Shown here in pieces: positions 60,919 to 64,000 of a DNA stretch of 64,000 bases; the first letter of the stretch is position 1; each line of letters starts with the position of its first letter. Made by a program: the position numbers and the translations under genes. This DNA is from Siphonodentalium dalli. Lineage: Eukaryota; Mollusca; Scaphopoda; Gadilida; Siphonodentaliidae. The DNA lies in NCBI GenBank assembly GCA_032622095.1, contig CP136066.1:149699559-149763558 (forward strand), written 5' to 3'. The notes under the pieces are model-generated. The model was given only the letters and a program-made list of their open reading frames with translations. It searched no databases and was not told the origin of the DNA.

Positions 60919-62206
60919 TCTTCTCTCCAGGGACCTTCTTTAGACGTTCATGTCGTTCTTCTGTTTTGCTTTGGCTTCGTTATGTTGTGTGAGAAACTGC
61001 TCTGGTGGTTTCCTTTTATTCAAACTCCAGGACGTCGATGGTGTCCTGCAAAATAGGAGTGACGGGTGATATAGAGTTCCACTTCAAATTGGATCGATCT
61101 TAAAGTTCGATTAGACCGAATTGATCCGGGGGGATATTGCCGGGGTGGGTCGGTTGTCAAAAGACCCAAAAGTTTTTCCACCCCATGTAATTTTTCCCCG
61201 ATCCCTTTTTAAGCCAGACTGACCATCTTAGATGTACGCTCATTATGTGTATTCACTGACCCGACCCATCTAATGGAATAACGGTGTAACCCCACTATGG
61301 ACTTTTTCAGAAAAAAAATGAGTCCAATATATGAAGCGGTGTCTGGAATATACAGAATGTCGATTATGAACCTATTTGCGCGAGGCTGTGTTGGCTACAA
61401 TAGCTGCACTGTTCTATGTGCAGTTCTGGCACAGATATTTAGTCCCATGGGCACCTGCGATTGTGAGGACCGTCCGATCGTACTGTAACACCACTGACCG
61501 ATACGCATGAAGATTTAGTCAACTCGGATAGTCCTGTCGCCAAAGCATGTGCAGTCAATATAATCATGCATACACCTAATTATACGACACAATTGTAGAT
61601 TGACGCTCTTTATGTATTGCCTTTTTCGGGAATTCATTTGTATGAACGCTCTTTATTAGTGTTGCTAACAATACGCCATGTGACGACATTATGGGTATGG
61701 AAAGTTAACCGAGCTCGTATTGTATATATATATAGCGCACACTCTCTTTCATGCATATCATCAATACAAGGAGACTGCCCTAGTTCATTTTATACGCTGT
61801 TCATATTTCTTTTTTCTCGTTTCAGTTATGTACTTTCTATTCCATGTCGACTTGTTGCCTTAATTTTCCTTTTCTCATCAAAGTTTTCCCGTTAAAAGAT
61901 GACACGTCTGGAGCCTCCTTTTAATTTTGTTTGTTTTTCTTTCTATTATTTTCGAAGGGTCCAGGCGACCGTGATGATCAGGTTCATTTCTTGCTCGTTG
62001 ACCACGTTATTATTACCCGTACATTCGTTTCCAGGCTCGGTACTGGTTCGTGGTCCCGTGAGCTCTAGAACCAGACTGAGTCATTTTATAAAAAAAAATG
62101 TGTTTAAGTATTCGTGTTTAATGCATTGAATAAACAGTAGACATTATAATCAGACTGTTAAGGTACGAAATGTTAATATTACAGAATTATACACAACAAT
62201 TTAAGT
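60919..62206. other. Spacer with no recognised gene
   Basis: Several plus-strand frames of 60 to 92 codons (for example 61297-61488 and 61617-61895) are unremarkable and rich in Phe/Leu/Ser, as expected for T-rich DNA. No feature is supported. Confidence 0.45.
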
Positions 62207-62540
62207 TACTGATGCTGCAGGGTTCACTCTCACAAAAAAAGTGCTGAAGGGTGCACAAGTTTTGAAAATGTTCTGAAGGGTACAAGGGTTTGTGATCAGC
62301 GCAAACACAGTTACTTTAACTGTTTCTGAATGCTTCACCCATCAGAAGTTTGTTTTCAGTTTATTTTAATTTACATTGGAACGAAAAAACGAAAAATTCT
62401 CTTACACAAATCATGGCAGACCCGAAAAATAAACGGCATTTAGAAAGATTTCAACAACATGTGTACCCTTCAGCACATTTTCAGAACCTGTGTACCCTTC
62501 ATAACTTGTTTTGTTGTGAGTGACCCCTTCAGCGTCACTG
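62207..62540. mobile_element. 334-bp inverted-repeat element related to the one at 5878-5967
   Basis: The left arm (ACTGATGCTGCAGGGTTCAC, then GTGCTGAAGGGTGCACAAG and TTCTGAAGGGTAC) matches the reverse complement of the right arm (CAGTGACGCTGAAGGGGTCAC, then GTGCTGAAGGGTAC), each about 90 bp. GCTGAAGGG is repeated within the arms. The terminal phrase is shared with the small element inside the large transposon. Confidence 0.65.
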
Positions 62541-62806
62541 ATACGCAGATATGACTTGTAAATTTGCTTCCATAGCATATTTATGATATAGAAACCGTTC
62601 TCGGAACTCTTGACATTCCGAAATTATGAGACCCATGTTCGAGATGAGGTATCAGACTTGATAAGTGGGCAGACCAAAGTTTAATCTATTATTGAAGTTA
62701 TTTTCCACAAGTTAGTCAGATAACGGCGACTGTCAATAAAACACTCAACGTGCATATACCTGGTGCTGAAGAACAAATGGTCAATGCGTTTTTTTCTTCT
62801 TTTCAG

Positions 62807-62968
62807 GCTAATTACCAACAGGCTGAACAAGTCAACTTTGGCGATTATTTGCTTTACCGTGTGTGCCGACTGTCTATTGTCGGCGAAATGGTACTGAAAG
62901 ATGTGTGGCCATTTGTGTGTCACACACTTGGTGTCTCGATGCTACCGAAAGAAAATGTGGAGGAGTAG
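62807..62968 (+). CDS. Probable terminal exon of an unrecognised gene; intact relative of the satellite's decayed exon
   Basis: A pyrimidine tract and acceptor (TTTTTTTCTTCTTTTCAG, ending 62806) precede an open 53-codon frame ending at TAG 62966-62968. The frame starts ANYQQAEQVNFGDYLLYRV and finishes LPKENVEE, with a hydrophobic middle (CRLSIVGEMVL, WPFVCHTLGVSML). Upstream exons are not identified. The same stretch, with a lost acceptor and stops, occurs in every satellite monomer, and homology extends about 250 bp past the stop. Because this copy is open where the satellite copies are broken, I favour a real exon or recent relic over chance. The family is not recognised. Confidence 0.5.
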   Translation, partial: ANYQQAEQVNFGDYLLYRVCRLSIVGEMVLKDVWPFVCHTLGVSMLPKENVEE

Positions 62969-63215
62969 TTCCTTGGAAAACTAGAGCACAACAACAAAAT
63001 ACTCGTCCATGATTTTCGAGGTAGTGGGGCTGATTAATAGTTGGTGTCGACTGTTAAGGGTACTTCTACACGTTTTATCGGTGGTTGAAGCAGGATCAAA
63101 ATCTTTGAAAAAAAACAACTGACAAGATTCTGCAATCAATCCCAACTCAATATAATTCCATTAATTCCTCGCCCATGTATGGAATGTTTCGCCTGTTGGT
63201 TATTGGCTTGATATA
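62969..63215 (+). repeat. 3' flank homologous to the satellite monomer
   Basis: After the stop codon, similarity to the satellite continues, e.g. GAGGTAGTGGGGCTGATTAATAGTTGGT, TATCGGTGGTTGAAGCAGG, and GGTTATTGGCTTGATA near 63200. It would be the 3' untranslated region if the exon at 62807-62968 is real. Confidence 0.7.
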
Positions 63216-64000
63216 AAGTCTCATGTTGGCCCGGGGTAGAATAGGCCTACTGCCCCATTGCGAGGGGAAAGAGTCTTCTATTGTAATGCCTCGTTTGCTG
63301 TGAGGTGCGTCCTGAAGAGAGTGGAGAAGGGATCCGGGTAGTTAAGTGGGCCACAACGCCGACAGTGCTTAATTACTGCAGGGCCATATACTATAGAATA
63401 CAATCTTGGTAATAGCTGGTTCATTTTGAGCCGTACGGAAGGTGTCGAGTGCGATAGACCACTCAATCTAATAGCGTAAGCGATTTCTTGTAAATCACAA
63501 AAGGCAAATCGAGTACTATTGACAACAGTTCGTTAAATGCACATCTAAAACATTTGTGATTTTGTCAAGGTCAATTACTCTAATGATATATGCGAATGAT
63601 ATGGCCTAATGCCTATTTGTATCAGATGGTGGGTGACTTAGTTGATGTGTAAAGGTAATTATATATGTGTGACTAGTATCTGATACTTGGGTTATTTTGA
63701 CCACAATTGCGCACGGTGAAAATTCATTCCATCTATTTTTCCCACCTCGATTGCGTATATATAAAAGCCATATATAGGAAATCCAATGCACGCGTGATGT
63801 TAACCCACCCAACCAATTCATAGTTGCACCCCATGGCCGTCAGCTTGCTCACCCTCTGTAATTGTTACTACACTAGTACAGAGTCTCGTTTTCGTTGCGA
63901 ATGTGACTAATACAGAACATGGCGTATTAGTCGGACGAGGAATTGGAATTATTTCTTCATGATGGAAATGCTCGCCGAGAACGTCTCTTTAAGGAACGTC
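63216..64000. other. Right end of window, no gene seen
   Basis: Short frames only, with no recognisable domain. A gene could begin beyond the window edge, but nothing here shows it. Confidence 0.5.

Overview
This is AT-rich eukaryotic DNA, almost certainly from an invertebrate animal (a marine group such as molluscs, cnidarians or hemichordates is my guess). Short exons with GT-AG introns interrupt recognisable animal-type coding sequence, and the repeat families resemble those of invertebrate genomes. No bacterial operon, intact host gene, rRNA, tRNA or CRISPR array is visible. The window is repeat- and transposon-dominated, and nearly every coding region is mobile-element-derived or broken.

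Layout. Positions 852-30308 are one satellite array with a monomer of about 1.5 kb. It is interrupted by a 1.3-kb insertion of unknown class (2571-3887, itself carrying a nested palindromic element) and by a 12.57-kb DNA transposon (3966-16535). The transposon has about 83-bp terminal inverted repeats and a 10-bp target-site duplication made of satellite sequence. It carries two divergent multi-exon genes: on the minus strand (11037 to 4524) a DUF6589-family protein that is the likely transposase, and on the plus strand (11199 to 15773) a RecQ-type superfamily II helicase. That pairing plus the 10-bp duplication fits, from memory, the helicase-encoding Academ lineage (AcademH). Three small inverted-repeat elements sit in its introns. 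Both genes carry a few disabling mutations, so this copy looks recently dead.

The satellite (16536-30308 uninterrupted) shows block variants recurring every two or three monomers and distinctive units at its edges. Each monomer contains a decayed copy of a terminal exon whose open version is at 62807-62968; a second satellite-related fragment is at 43250-43440.

Downstream are a frameshifted class A GPCR pseudogene (31853-33021), tandem repeats (33.6-35.6 kb), a long foldback element (37.4-38.4 kb), two head-to-tail Helitron-like elements (40073-41207) lying inside a larger inverted repeat, and several short inverted-repeat elements. Two decayed members of an invertebrate PIN/XPG-like plus CXC family follow (44.5-46.6 and 49.2-54.3 kb). 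At 59.06-60.92 kb, minus strand, lies a broken member of another multicopy invertebrate family that is probably transposase-derived. Remaining stretches are AT-rich DNA in which I recognise nothing.

Splice sites, frames and repeat alignments were read by eye; family assignments come from recalled motifs, not from a search.
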